A DNA stretch of 61,433 nucleotides from Bacteroidales bacterium (GTDB lineage: Bacteria; Bacteroidota; Bacteroidia; Bacteroidales; Tenuifilaceae). Position 1 is the first letter of the stretch. Every line of letters starts with the position of its first letter. The stretch is from the NCBI GenBank assembly GCA_013376985.1, contig JACABB010000035.1, positions 1 to 61,433 on the forward strand. Direction: 5' to 3'. The notes under the pieces are model-generated. The model made no database searches. It saw nothing but the letters and a program-made list of their open reading frames with translations, and was not told where the DNA came from. The translations under genes were made by a program, and so were the position numbers. This document shows positions 24,546-33,638 of the stretch, piece after piece.

Positions 24546-24660
24546 TTAGGTAACCTATTTAAAAGCAAAGGTAGTGAAACAAAATGAAAAAATATAAAAA
24601 ATTTAGATATATTTCATTGAAAAACAGTTAATTAATGTTGATTAGGTTACCTTTTTAAAA
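24546..24660. repeat. two direct repeats at the int promoter, candidate arm sites
   Basis: TTAGGTAACCTATTTAAAA (24546-24564) and TTAGGTTACCTTTTTAAAA (24642-24660) match at 17 of 19 positions, 96 bp apart. They flank the int promoter. GGTAACC also occurs at 2073-2079 inside the left end. They may be recombinase or excisionase arm sites, and could couple int expression to binding. Confidence 0.5.
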
Positions 24661-24736
24661 CAACAAAACGAGGTATCCTATATGGGTAAATAAATAGTGA
24701 AAAGTAATGAAAAATAGTGAAGGGTTTTCAAAATAA

Positions 24737-24768
24737 AAAAGCCTCAAAACTTTCATTTTGAGGCTTTT
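24737..24768. terminator. bidirectional terminator next to tRNA-Gln
   Basis: AAAAGCCTCAAAA (24737-24749) pairs perfectly over 13 bp with TTTTGAGGCTTTT (24756-24768). It ends the tRNA-Gln transcript on the minus strand and seems to have been brought by the island, since a second terminator stands at the far end. Confidence 0.8.
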
Positions 24769-24789
24769 AGAATTAAATTAACTTATATC

Positions 24790-24805
24790 CTGTTGACCTA
24801 CCAGG
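24790..24805. repeat. right attachment repeat, inside tRNA-Gln 3' end
   Basis: Identical to 1997-2012. It covers the acceptor 3' strand and part of the T arm, so the tRNA remains complete after integration. Confidence 0.85.
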
Positions 24806-24863
24806 ACTCGAACCTAGGCTAACAGAACCAAAATCTGCTGTGCTACCACTACACCATAGGTCA
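24793..24863 (-). tRNA. tRNA-Gln (anticodon TTG)
   Basis: 71 nt, cloverleaf visible: acceptor TGACCTA/TAGGTCA, anticodon stem GCAGA/TCTGT with loop TTTTGGT giving anticodon TTG, and T loop GGTTCGAGTCC. CCA is not encoded. The gene is the island's integration site. Confidence 0.95.
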
Positions 24864-25041
24864 ATCATAATATCGCCCAAAAAAGGCAGGGCAAAAGTAA
24901 TATAATTTTGTCTTGTTCCAAATAATTGGCAATAAAAAAACATACAGTACTAATAGTTTTATTCCTCGATGCCCTTGTTCTAGTGATATCCCAAATTAAC
25001 AGAAAAATTTTGTGGTGAATATAATTGCCGTTTTGTTAGAT

Positions 25042-25072
25042 AAAAAATCCCCCTTGAATTAAGAGGGATTTT
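25042..25072 (-). terminator. terminator of the PspC-PadR operon
   Basis: AAAATCCCCCTT and AAGAGGGATTTT form a stem around GAATT, directly downstream of the 25110 gene on the minus strand. Confidence 0.7.
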
Positions 25073-25109
25073 CGCCTGTATAAAAATTAAACTCTAACCA
25101 ATCAATATT

Positions 25110-26681
25110 CTATTTTTCAAGCTCTTTTAAAATATTTTCCTTCATCGTCCATTTTTTATCCATAATCTCATCGGGCCAATACTTATATGCTGGTTGCCTA
25201 AGATTCATAATACTTTCAACCGAGTTATCAATATAGATTTTATAATCTTCAGGTATTTGTAGGGTAATTGCTAATTCTTGCAGTTTCCATTTTTCTCCAG
25301 CAGGAACTGTGAAATATGAATCAAAGGTTAGCACGGAGTCCTTTAGGGAGTAATTGTAGGTTATTTTTTTTGCATTCATCTCAGCAACAAGGTTATTAGC
25401 ACCTCTCGCTTTCCTAACAAGCGTAATCACAGGAAACTTTTTATCGCACTTTGCGATTGTTAAGTTTGGTCTTCCTTTAATCATTGTTTGACCGTTTATC
25501 TTTTCAATCGAATAGTCGTCAAAATCGAATGCCCGATTGTGATAGGTGTATAAACTATCCTCATTTTGGTTAGCCTTAATTATTAAGGTTTCCCCTTTTT
25601 GAAGATTTGGCGAAAGGTTAACCGTTTCGGTTACATTTTTCCGAATAGTAAAACTTTTTGCTTGATAAAAAATAGTGAGAGCAAGAATTACAATTGAGAT
25701 AATCCAAATTGCGGCTGCAACTAAACCTACAATACCATCGCGAGCTTTGAATCGGAAAAGAATTCTAATTCCGAGGTAAAGGAATGCGAGTAAAGGAATG
25801 GCAATAACTAGGAATATGGGAATTGTTATCCAAATACTTGTGCTAAATTCAAACATTGATGTAATAACTTCGCCAAGCGGAATACCATGTATTTCAGGAA
25901 ATGCACTACTAAATAATACCCCGCCAAAGAAAACTATGTTGAGTACAACAAAGAGTAAAATTAGCATGGTAACAATTAGTACAACAGCAATAATTATGGC
26001 AATTGCTTTTACAATAACAAGAAGAACTTGAATGAACCAGTATACCAGTCGTCCAATGAAGTACACCAGTTTTTCGATAAAACTCGCCACCCCTTTCTTT
26101 TTTAGGCTTTCATTTACCTGAGAGTATTCTTCACGAATTGTTTTTTCAATAGATGCAACGTTAATCGGTTCACCCTTCATCTCAAGTTTTTGTTTTGGAG
26201 AATTTGCTCTTGGTACGGCAATCCATAGGATTATGTAAAGAAGTAGGCCGAACCCCTGAAAAATCGTTAAGGCAATAAATATTATTCTCATTACTATTGG
26301 ATCCGTTCCAAAATACTCACCTAACCCGGAGCAAACACCAGCAACGTAGGAATGATCGGAATCGCGATATAATCTTTTTTGAGTGCGAGTGCTATAATTT
26401 GCTTGACTTGAATCGTTTGGGTCATTGGCAATCTCCTCTGGTTTTCCAAGAATACCAATAATCTCCTGAACAACTTCAATAGAAATAGCCTCGGCATTAC
26501 CTTTCTTTTCGGTTAACAGCTCACCGATTCTTTCTTCAATATCCTTAATTATTTCTTGGCTATCCCTATCGTTGCTCAGTTTTTGTTTAAGCGAGTTGAT
26601 ATAATTATCGAGTAGGACATAGGCATCCTCTTCAATATCATACGCAAAACCTCCAAGGCTAACTTTGGTTGTTTTCTTCAT
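25110..26681 (-). CDS. PspC-domain membrane protein with N-terminal region, large form
   Basis: A 523-residue membrane protein. The N-terminal 90 residues (VSLGGFAYDIEEDAYVLLDN) match the start of the smaller paralogue at 27044. A PspC domain follows (RLYRDSDHSYVAGVCSGLGE, then two hydrophobic segments to about 165), with more membrane segments at about 210-345 and a C-terminal periplasmic domain. PspC proteins respond to membrane stress. It is the third gene of an operon with PadR (8-bp gap) and the small PspC gene. PadR probably controls it. Confidence 0.85.
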   Translation of the reverse strand: MKKTTKVSLGGFAYDIEEDAYVLLDNYINSLKQKLSNDRDSQEIIKDIEERIGELLTEKKGNAEAISIEVVQEIIGILGKPEEIANDPNDSSQANYSTRTQKRLYRDSDHSYVAGVCSGLGEYFGTDPIVMRIIFIALTIFQGFGLLLYIILWIAVPRANSPKQKLEMKGEPINVASIEKTIREEYSQVNESLKKKGVASFIEKLVYFIGRLVYWFIQVLLVIVKAIAIIIAVVLIVTMLILLFVVLNIVFFGGVLFSSAFPEIHGIPLGEVITSMFEFSTSIWITIPIFLVIAIPLLAFLYLGIRILFRFKARDGIVGLVAAAIWIISIVILALTIFYQAKSFTIRKNVTETVNLSPNLQKGETLIIKANQNEDSLYTYHNRAFDFDDYSIEKINGQTMIKGRPNLTIAKCDKKFPVITLVRKARGANNLVAEMNAKKITYNYSLKDSVLTFDSYFTVPAGEKWKLQELAITLQIPEDYKIYIDNSVESIMNLRQPAYKYWPDEIMDKKWTMKENILKELEK

Positions 26682-26689
26682 GGCAGTAA

Positions 26690-27019
26690 TTAATGAATTG
26701 TTCTAATTGCGTTTACAGTTTCTACCAGTTCATTCCACCCAGAATCAAGATCGGTAAGATAGGTGTGACCTTTTTCGGTAAGAGTATAGTATTTCCTTGG
26801 TGGTCCCTGTGGCGATTCTTCCCAGCGATAGCTTAGGAGACCCGCATTTTTTTGCCTAGTGAGCATCGGGTAAAGAGTCCCTTCTACAACTATCATTCTT
26901 GCCTCTTTCAGCTTGTTAATCAAATCGGTTGTATATGCATCACCACGGGAGAGGATAGAAAGTATGCATAGTTCAAGCACACCTTTCCTCATTTGGGCTT
27001 TTGAATTATCTAAATCCAT
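26690..27019 (-). CDS. PadR family transcriptional regulator
   Basis: A 109-residue winged-helix regulator: KGVLELCILSILSRGDAYTT, LVEGTLYPMLTRQKNAGLLS-type wing (VVEGTLYPML), then RKYYTLTEKGHTYL. The short form has a single C-terminal helix for dimerisation. It lies between two PspC genes (8 bp and 24 bp away), the usual arrangement in Bacteroidota; it likely represses this operon in response to membrane-active compounds. Confidence 0.92.
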   Translation of the reverse strand: MDLDNSKAQMRKGVLELCILSILSRGDAYTTDLINKLKEARMIVVEGTLYPMLTRQKNAGLLSYRWEESPQGPPRKYYTLTEKGHTYLTDLDSGWNELVETVNAIRTIH

Positions 27020-27043
27020 AGCGTTATTGTATTAATCTTGTTA

Positions 27044-27604
27044 CTATTTATTAAATGATTTGCCAATGTTATCGGCAGTAACGGGTTCGCCTTTCATCTC
27101 AAGTTTCTGGGCGTTAGTAAGTGCTGGCGGGATTACAATCCAGAGGATAATGTAGATGATAAGACCCGGGAATACACCAAATACGGTTAAAAGAATAATA
27201 ATAATTCTTAGAAGTAAGGGTTCAACCCTCCAGTAATGGCCCATACCAGCACAAACCCCACCAATAATCTTGTCATCAGTATCGCGGTACAACCGGCGAT
27301 ACGATCTGTAATCATTTTGATAATCATTTTTCATATTTTCTTCTCCTTCAATTTCACCAGGCTCTCCCATAATTTTGATAATTCTGTTGATCTCATTAAT
27401 GTCTACAGCCTGATTTTGTGTTTTAATAGTTTCTCTTAAATGTTCTGCAATTCTCGATTCAATATCTGATATAATTTCTTGTTTCCCCTCTTCTTTCGAA
27501 AAGTGAAATTCAAGTCTTTTTAGGTAACCGTTTAGCACATTATACGCATCCTCTTCGAGAGTAAAGATGCTTCCGCTAAGACTTACCGTTGTCGTTTTTT
27601 TCAT
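27044..27604 (-). CDS. PspC-domain protein, short form
   Basis: A 186-residue protein. The N-terminal 95 residues resemble the large paralogue (MKKTTTVSLSGSIFTLEEDA), then a PspC domain, RLYRDTDDKIIGGVCAGMGH, with two membrane segments ending IIYIILWIVIPPA. The C-terminal segment QKLEMKGEPVTADNI is also shared with the paralogue. First gene of the operon; a good promoter lies at 27651-27681. Confidence 0.88.
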   Translation of the reverse strand: MKKTTTVSLSGSIFTLEEDAYNVLNGYLKRLEFHFSKEEGKQEIISDIESRIAEHLRETIKTQNQAVDINEINRIIKIMGEPGEIEGEENMKNDYQNDYRSYRRLYRDTDDKIIGGVCAGMGHYWRVEPLLLRIIIILLTVFGVFPGLIIYIILWIVIPPALTNAQKLEMKGEPVTADNIGKSFNK

Positions 27605-27650
27605 ATTCTATAAAATTAATTACTCGGTTTGTATAGGTATTATGATAATG

Positions 27651-27681
27651 CAAATATAACACATAGAAATATACTATGCAA
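27651..27681 (-). promoter_or_regulatory. promoter of the PspC-PadR-PspC operon
   Basis: On the minus strand TTG (27679-27681), a 20-bp spacer and TATATTTG (27651-27658) fit the Bacteroidota consensus. Confidence 0.65.
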
Positions 27682-27843
27682 TACATGGTAGTAAAATATT
27701 TTAATAAAATGGTGGAAAAAACACTAATTAGCTGATATGTATCTAAATATAAACATAAAAATTTTTATAAAAAATTATCTAAAAGATCATATTTGAGTAA
27801 TTTGAATAAAAATCCATTACTTTAGATATCAAAAAAGAGAGAT

Positions 27844-28650
27844 ATGGTAACAGGTATTCTTAGGAAAATGGCAATTCAGAACAAAGGGACAGAAAACTCA
27901 ATAATTGCTGATTATAGCCTTAAACTTGATGGTGGCGAATTGTCATTGAACAGTTGTATTGGAAATCATCTTAACATTCGATACCTAGGAAATATCTATT
28001 GTGTAAAGTGCGGACGAAAAACATCAAAATCTTTTGGACAAGGGTTTTGCTACCCTTGTTTTATCAGCGTACCTGAAACCGAGGTGTGTGTTTTACGACC
28101 TGAATTATGCCGAGCTCATGAGGGGATTGCTCGTGATATTGATTATGCTAATCAGCATTGTCTTATTGATCATTTTGTTTATTTGGCATGGTCGGGAGGA
28201 TTAAAGGTTGGTATAACAAGGCATCATCAAATTCCCACCCGATGGCTCGACCAAGGAGCAACTAAGACGATAATTGTTTGTAGAACACCTAATCGATTTA
28301 GAGCAGGCGAGGTTGAGGTGGAGTTAAAGAAAATTTTTGCGGATAAAACAAATTGGCAAGCAATGCTAAAAGGGATTAGAAATGATGATTTAGAACTTGT
28401 AAGCGAAAAGGCAAAAGCGCTTGAATTTATTGAAGGGAAAGAGTTTAAATTTAGGATTGAGGAAAATATAGAATATAGCATTGATTATCCGGTGACTGAC
28501 TATCCATTAAAGGTAAAATCATTGAGTTTTGATAAGGACGCTATAATACATGGGAAACTTGTTGGGATTAAGGGTCAATACCTGATATTCGATGAAGGGA
28601 GTGTGATTAATATCAGGAACTATAGCGGCTATCAAGTAGAGATAAACTAA
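27844..28650 (+). CDS. DUF2797 family protein
   Basis: A 268-residue protein with a four-Cys zinc site, C53-x2-C56 (CVKCGRK) and C69-x2-C72 (CYPC), and the family's WSGGLKVGITR...PTRWLDQGA block, which resembles a GIY-YIG-like fold. Function is not established. It stands alone, convergent with the sensor gene and separated from it by a shared terminator. Confidence 0.85.
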   Translation: MVTGILRKMAIQNKGTENSIIADYSLKLDGGELSLNSCIGNHLNIRYLGNIYCVKCGRKTSKSFGQGFCYPCFISVPETEVCVLRPELCRAHEGIARDIDYANQHCLIDHFVYLAWSGGLKVGITRHHQIPTRWLDQGATKTIIVCRTPNRFRAGEVEVELKKIFADKTNWQAMLKGIRNDDLELVSEKAKALEFIEGKEFKFRIEENIEYSIDYPVTDYPLKVKSLSFDKDAIIHGKLVGIKGQYLIFDEGSVINIRNYSGYQVEIN

Positions 28651-28687
28651 AAGAGGTTGTCTCAGATTTTTGAGACACCTTCTTTTA
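28648..28687. terminator. bidirectional terminator between convergent genes
   Basis: GTCTCA and TGAGAC form the core; outer A/T pairs (AAAAGA.../...TCTTTT) extend it. It serves both the DUF2797 gene and the sensor gene at 28699. Confidence 0.8.
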
Positions 28688-28698
28688 GTCAAAGTTGA

Positions 28699-30987
28699 TT
28701 ATCCCGCTATACTTGTAACATCAACAGCAATCTTTAATATTTTAATAATCTCTCCCATTTGATTACAAATCGGTGTGTAGGTTTCAAGAAGTAGGTATTC
28801 GTTTCCCCTTATCGAAATTCTAGTGGTTTGCTTTTTAATTGATCCTTTTCGTAATTCATTCCAGAATTGATCGTAACTGATTTTTTGAATATCTGTGAGC
28901 AATAGCCCTCCTGAATGATGACTTCCAATAATTTTATCGCGAGGAATTTCAAGAAAATCTATATAGGAATCATTTACGGTAAGGATATTTCCCTCAGTAT
29001 CGTATTCCATCAAAAATGCAGCACCATTTAAGGCGTTTACAAAACCTTCGAGTTCGAAAGTTTTTCTTGATGCCTCTTCTTGAGTTGATTGGAGTTCCTC
29101 CATGTTCTGACGCATCTCCTCTTCCTGAGCAGCCATCATTTCCGCTTGTTCTTGCGATTTTTCGAGCAGTTCAGCCGTTTTGGCATTAATTTTTACGGAG
29201 TGAAGTGTGGATGCAATGTTCTGAGCAAGTTTTTTAACAAGATCTATTTCATGGGGCTTAAATTGGTTAAATGAAGTAATCTCAATAACTCCCATAACCT
29301 CATCATCAATAATTAATGGTGTTAACAAAAGTGTATTTGGATTTGAGCCTCCAAGACCAGAAGTAATTTCAATGTATTCTTGAGGAATTTCAATTAAATG
29401 AATAATATCCTTTTCTGCAGCACAAGCGCCAACCAATCCCTCTCCCTTGGCAAAAGTTTTTTTCAAAAATCTTTTTCGATCAAAAGCAAATGCTGCGATA
29501 AGTTCAAATACCTGCTCGGATTTGTCGTTTATAACAAAAAGCCCTCCTTGTGCAGCACTTAGATACCAAACAAGGTTTTTAATGATCTCGTCTCCGAACT
29601 TTGATTGATTGTTATTGTTTTGACGTAAAATTTCGCCAAAAATTGCAAGCCCTTCATTAGCCCATTTAACCTTTTCCTCTTCGTTTTTCCGTTTTTCTTC
29701 TTCTTCTTTAGCCTTAATCAAGCTATTGCGCATATCAATTAAAGATTTACCCAGAATATCGTCATCACTAAGCAAGGTTAAATTTGCATCGAGACTCCCA
29801 CTTCCAATTAAACGGGCAAACTCTGTTTTGTTGTTTATACCACCAATTGATGCGGAGAGGGCATTTGACATTATTTCGATTTCATCGCCAGTACTAATGC
29901 TTAGATTTAATGTTTTATCGATTTTTCCAGTTGCAACTTCTTGAAGAAGTTTGGTCATTTTATTTATTGGGCGAGTAATATAGTTGGTAAAAACTATAAG
30001 CACAACAACTAATAGCAGTAAGCCGATTGTTCCAGCAATTAAATTAACATTATAGTTTGTATTTGCTTGAGCCATTACCTCGTTTTTGGGAATAACAAGA
30101 CATAATGACCATGGCGAATTTGTTTTACCGACTATAATTGGAGCAAAAGTGTAATAAAAGAGTTCTCCAGATTTATTTCTAGAGGTAAAGTTAAATTCTT
30201 CTCCTCTCTGAACCTTCTCCAATAGTTTATACTCTTTTACGAGTTCCGGTAGTTTATTAACAATATTTTTTTTATAAAAGGCAGTATCTGGATGGGCAAC
30301 AAACACTCCTTTATTCGAAAGCAAAAAAGCAAAACTATTTGGATATGGTTTAATATTATTAACCAAATCCTGAAATCTGCTTAAAACCAAATCGAGACCA
30401 ACAAGGCCGATGAATTTTCCGTTTTCAACTAAAGGAGAAGAAAGGGAGGACATCATTTTGCCATGCTGAAGAACGGAAATGTATGGTTCTTCAATCCTTT
30501 CTGCTACAGCCTTTTTCATACTTCCATAGGTTGGCGGATCTCCTGTTAAACTCCTTATTTCTCTTTTTGTTTTAATTACATTATTATCATTATAAATAAT
30601 ATAAAACTGTCGTCCATAAGGTTTATCCCATTTAGGATCGAGGTTACTTAACTCCCAGCTATCCCACAAAGCATCAACTTGTGGGTTTACTGCATAAACT
30701 CTATTATACATATTCCTGTAGTGTTCAAGCCATTTTTCTTGCGGGAGTGATTTGTATTCAAGAAAAGCGTTTGAGAGTGTTCGAGCTATGACAAGATCAC
30801 TATTTAGCCAGCCCGCAATCTGGTTGGCGTGCTGTTTGGCCAATGAATTTGAGTACTCAAGCGCATTGGTATATATTATATTTCTTGAGGATTGACTGAC
30901 AAAAACAAAAATAGTAGTAAACACTAGGGTAATTGTACCTAAAATGAAGATGATTATCTTCTGCCAGATTTTAAGTCTTATTTTCAT
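28699..30987 (-). CDS. Cache-HAMP-GAF-PAS sensor protein without kinase domain
   Basis: A 762-residue membrane sensor. N-terminal membrane segment (about 10-30), a periplasmic dCache domain (about 35-305), second membrane segment (about 315-337), HAMP (about 338-395), a coiled coil, GAF (about 450-600), a Glu-rich coiled coil (EEEMRQNMEELQSTQEEASR), and a PAS domain to the C-terminus. There is no histidine kinase, methyl-accepting or cyclase domain. Coiled coils of this kind often sit before kinases, so the output may come from a partner. The cNMP-binding kinase at 31214, on the other strand, is the nearest candidate. Confidence 0.82.
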   Translation of the reverse strand: MKIRLKIWQKIIIFILGTITLVFTTIFVFVSQSSRNIIYTNALEYSNSLAKQHANQIAGWLNSDLVIARTLSNAFLEYKSLPQEKWLEHYRNMYNRVYAVNPQVDALWDSWELSNLDPKWDKPYGRQFYIIYNDNNVIKTKREIRSLTGDPPTYGSMKKAVAERIEEPYISVLQHGKMMSSLSSPLVENGKFIGLVGLDLVLSRFQDLVNNIKPYPNSFAFLLSNKGVFVAHPDTAFYKKNIVNKLPELVKEYKLLEKVQRGEEFNFTSRNKSGELFYYTFAPIIVGKTNSPWSLCLVIPKNEVMAQANTNYNVNLIAGTIGLLLLVVVLIVFTNYITRPINKMTKLLQEVATGKIDKTLNLSISTGDEIEIMSNALSASIGGINNKTEFARLIGSGSLDANLTLLSDDDILGKSLIDMRNSLIKAKEEEEKRKNEEEKVKWANEGLAIFGEILRQNNNNQSKFGDEIIKNLVWYLSAAQGGLFVINDKSEQVFELIAAFAFDRKRFLKKTFAKGEGLVGACAAEKDIIHLIEIPQEYIEITSGLGGSNPNTLLLTPLIIDDEVMGVIEITSFNQFKPHEIDLVKKLAQNIASTLHSVKINAKTAELLEKSQEQAEMMAAQEEEMRQNMEELQSTQEEASRKTFELEGFVNALNGAAFLMEYDTEGNILTVNDSYIDFLEIPRDKIIGSHHSGGLLLTDIQKISYDQFWNELRKGSIKKQTTRISIRGNEYLLLETYTPICNQMGEIIKILKIAVDVTSIAG

Positions 30988-31162
30988 AGATTCCTATTTT
31001 ACTTTGAAAAAAATCAACCCTAAACATAAGCAAAAATAGTTAATAGATTACTTTTTCTGCTCTGATATTTTATTAAAAGATAAAAAGATAGTTTATACGT
31101 TTCGTAAAACTAAAAAAATGAATTAACAAATATTCCAAATAATAAAATAACGAATAAATTAT

Positions 31163-31170
31163 TAAGTTTG
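31163..31170 (+). promoter_or_regulatory. -7 box TAAGTTTG
   Basis: Matches TAnnTTTG, 44 bases before the ATG at 31214 of the sensor kinase. Confidence 0.5.
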
Positions 31171-31213
31171 TATGTTATGGTTCTTGATTGAGATTGTAAA
31201 TTCTTAATTGATA

Positions 31214-32428
31214 ATGTACTCTCCGGATTTAAATTCCCGTATTGCGATTCTCAAAAAAATTGAACTTTTTGAATCGGTTAACGATGATGTGCTTTTAAAA
31301 ATATCGAAGATATTAACCACTAAAGAATTAATTTATAATGAGACTCTTTTCAATAAAGGAGATTTTGATCATACCCTTTATTTTATAGTTAAAGGTTGTG
31401 TAAAGGCTCATGTGGGGGAACATATTTATGCAATTTTTCATCAAAATCAATATTTTGGGGAGTATTCATTATTAGACTCCGCATCTCGGTCAACGTCTGT
31501 AACAGCAATGGAATCTACAGTTCTTCTTGGATTAGATCAGACTAACTTTTTTACTTTTCTGGAAACAAATCCCTCTTTGACAAGAACAATGTTAACCGAT
31601 CTTGTTTCTCGTCTTAGGGATTATAATAAACTAGAGGCAGAGTTAACCATTAAAAACCGGGAGATAAGCAAGCAAAAAGAGGAACTTGAAGCACAAAGAA
31701 AAACATTAGAATCAATTAATGTAACGAAGGACAAGTTTTTTGCAATTATTGCTCATGATCTAAAAAATCCATTTAGCACAGTATTAGGTTTGTCGGAATT
31801 ACTCGCCAAGGATTTTGATTCCTTTGATTCAGAAAAACAAAAGGTTTTTATTGGACAGATTTACAAATATTCAAAAAACACATTTAATTTATTAGAAAAC
31901 CTCCTCCAATGGTCAATGCTGCAAACTGGAAGAATGTCACTACGCCCAAAACTAATTAGTTTAAGTGAGATTATTCTGAGTAATATTGAGCTTTTAAGAG
32001 GAAATGCATTGCAAAAAGGAATTTGTATTGAATCAAAAATTACATCGGAAGGCTTTGTATACGTTGATGTGGGTATGATTACTACTGTTATTCGAAATTT
32101 ACTTTCCAATGCAATTAAATTTACCCCGCAAAAGGGACAAATTCAGATAGAATCCTTTAAAGAGAGTACATACATTAAGGTTTCTATTAAAGATAATGGG
32201 ATTGGAATATCCGTAGAAGATCAAGCTAGGCTTTTTAAAATAGATTCAAACCCCACAACGATTGGCACATCAATGGAGAAGGGAACCGGTTTGGGCTTAA
32301 TCCTTTGCAAGGATTTTGTAGAACGACATGGTGGAACCATTAGGGTTGAAAGCGCTGTTGGAAAAGGATCAACCTTTAGTTTTACAATTCCAACGGTGGG
32401 TACGGATCAAGTAGATTCAAATTTTTAA
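31214..32428 (+). CDS. cyclic-nucleotide-binding-domain histidine kinase
   Basis: A 404-residue soluble kinase from ATG 31214 (an in-frame TTG lies at 31208). An N-terminal cNMP-binding/CRP-like sensor (about 8-130; YFGEYSLLDSASRSTSVTAM), a coiled coil, then HisKA with H181 in IIAHDLKNPFSTVLG and a HATPase (NLLSNAIKFTP, DNGIGI, GTGLGL). The combination is frequent in Bacteroidota; phosphoryl acceptor unknown. No response regulator gene is adjacent. Confidence 0.88.
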   Translation: MYSPDLNSRIAILKKIELFESVNDDVLLKISKILTTKELIYNETLFNKGDFDHTLYFIVKGCVKAHVGEHIYAIFHQNQYFGEYSLLDSASRSTSVTAMESTVLLGLDQTNFFTFLETNPSLTRTMLTDLVSRLRDYNKLEAELTIKNREISKQKEELEAQRKTLESINVTKDKFFAIIAHDLKNPFSTVLGLSELLAKDFDSFDSEKQKVFIGQIYKYSKNTFNLLENLLQWSMLQTGRMSLRPKLISLSEIILSNIELLRGNALQKGICIESKITSEGFVYVDVGMITTVIRNLLSNAIKFTPQKGQIQIESFKESTYIKVSIKDNGIGISVEDQARLFKIDSNPTTIGTSMEKGTGLGLILCKDFVERHGGTIRVESAVGKGSTFSFTIPTVGTDQVDSNF

Positions 32429-32475
32429 TGGCTGTTTAGACTATTGTAAATTAAAGTACCGCTATTGGAGGAGGT

Positions 32476-33606
32476 TTAGTCAACAATAAGTAAATCTTTT
32501 ATAATACCATCGCTAATAAAAAAGTACTCAGAAGGGATTAGAAGATGGTTATTCTTTATTTCTATAGTTGAAATTTTAAGGTGATTTTGGGCATTAATAA
32601 ACAATTTTTCAACCATCGCTCTGCTAAAATTCTTTGTTAGATCATCAAGATTCACGCCCACTGCCGTTCTTAGGTGGGTAAGTAGTAATTCATTGAATCG
32701 GGTTTTGGCGTCAATATTCTCAAATTGCGTTGCTGGTTTATTGGATTTTATACCGAGTTTCCATTCTCGGTAAGAATTTGGATTCCATTCCCTTTGTAAA
32801 CCATTATATGAATGTGCTGCAGGGCCCAAGCCAAGGTAATGTATTCCCTGCCAGTAGGAAGTATTATGCCGAGAATTGTAACCCTCTTTAGCAAAATTTG
32901 AAACCTCATAGTGGGCAAAACCTTTCTGATTAGCCAATTCTCTGAGAAGATTGAATTGCTGAACGCTTATTGACTCTTCAAGTTCTTTGATTTTATCTTC
33001 TTTCAATCTGCGATATAAAACAGTACCATCTTCGTATGTTAAATGGTAACAAGAGAGATGTTTAATATCCAAAGAAAAGGCTTTTCTAAGATTATATTCC
33101 CAACTATTTATGTTAGAGTTGGGTAGTCCATAAATGAGATCAATGCTAATATTCTTAAATCCAGCGTTAACTGAAAGTTCGACCGATTTTTCTGCGGCGA
33201 CGGCACTATGTCTTCTGCCTAAAAAAAGAAGTTCGTTTTCTAAGAATGATTGAATGCCAATGCTTATTCGATTAACCCCAGTTGTGTAATAGCCTATTAA
33301 TAAATCATTGGTTAAGTCGTCGGGGTTGACCTCAATTGTAATTTCAGAATTCTTTGATACACTAAAGTTTTTTGCTATACAATTAAGCGTATTAGAAATT
33401 ATTTCGGGTAATAGCAGGGACGGGGTACCGCCACCAAAATAAATGGTATCTATAGGAACATCGCCAATAAAACCTTTCCTTAAAAGAAGTTCGTTCTCGA
33501 TAAATAAGGGGAATTCATAAACCTTGCTTGAAATTCCAATGGAGAAAAAATCACAGTACAGGCATTTTTTTTTACAAAAAGGAACATGGATGTAAATTCC
33601 TGCCAT
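32476..33606 (-). CDS. hemW: radical SAM heme chaperone HemW
   Basis: A 376-residue protein that delivers heme to target proteins and is related to coproporphyrinogen dehydrogenase. MAGIYIHVPFCKKKCLYCDF gives the family CxxxCxxC motif. The GGGTPS motif (YFGGGTPSLL) and the GLPNSNINSWEYNLRKA block support the family. I chose ATG 33606; a longer frame to 33714 would run across the divergent rpiB gene start. A -7 box TATTTTTG (33647-33654, minus) precedes it. Confidence 0.9.
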   Translation of the reverse strand: MAGIYIHVPFCKKKCLYCDFFSIGISSKVYEFPLFIENELLLRKGFIGDVPIDTIYFGGGTPSLLLPEIISNTLNCIAKNFSVSKNSEITIEVNPDDLTNDLLIGYYTTGVNRISIGIQSFLENELLFLGRRHSAVAAEKSVELSVNAGFKNISIDLIYGLPNSNINSWEYNLRKAFSLDIKHLSCYHLTYEDGTVLYRRLKEDKIKELEESISVQQFNLLRELANQKGFAHYEVSNFAKEGYNSRHNTSYWQGIHYLGLGPAAHSYNGLQREWNPNSYREWKLGIKSNKPATQFENIDAKTRFNELLLTHLRTAVGVNLDDLTKNFSRAMVEKLFINAQNHLKISTIEIKNNHLLIPSEYFFISDGIIKDLLIVD

Positions 33607-33638
33607 TTGATTTGGTTGAAAGAGAGTTGTAAATTCAG

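Larger units (their letters stand above)
1997..24805. mobile_element. integrative genomic island inserted in tRNA-Gln
   Basis: A 16-bp exact direct repeat, CTGTTGACCTACCAGG, bounds the element at 1997-2012 and 24790-24805. The right copy is the 3' end of an intact tRNA-Gln gene. A tyrosine recombinase gene (23279-24532) lies about 260 bp inside that end and an excisionase-like gene (3109-3405) lies near the other. Integration at a tRNA 3' end by a neighbouring tyrosine recombinase is well known. I see no relaxase, coupling protein or type IV secretion gene, so the island would need help for cell-to-cell transfer. Cargo: three peptide-associated gene groups. Confidence 0.85.

Noticed and set aside
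1997-24805. Conjugative element (ICE)
   Set aside because: No relaxase, coupling protein or type IV secretion genes were seen in the interval.
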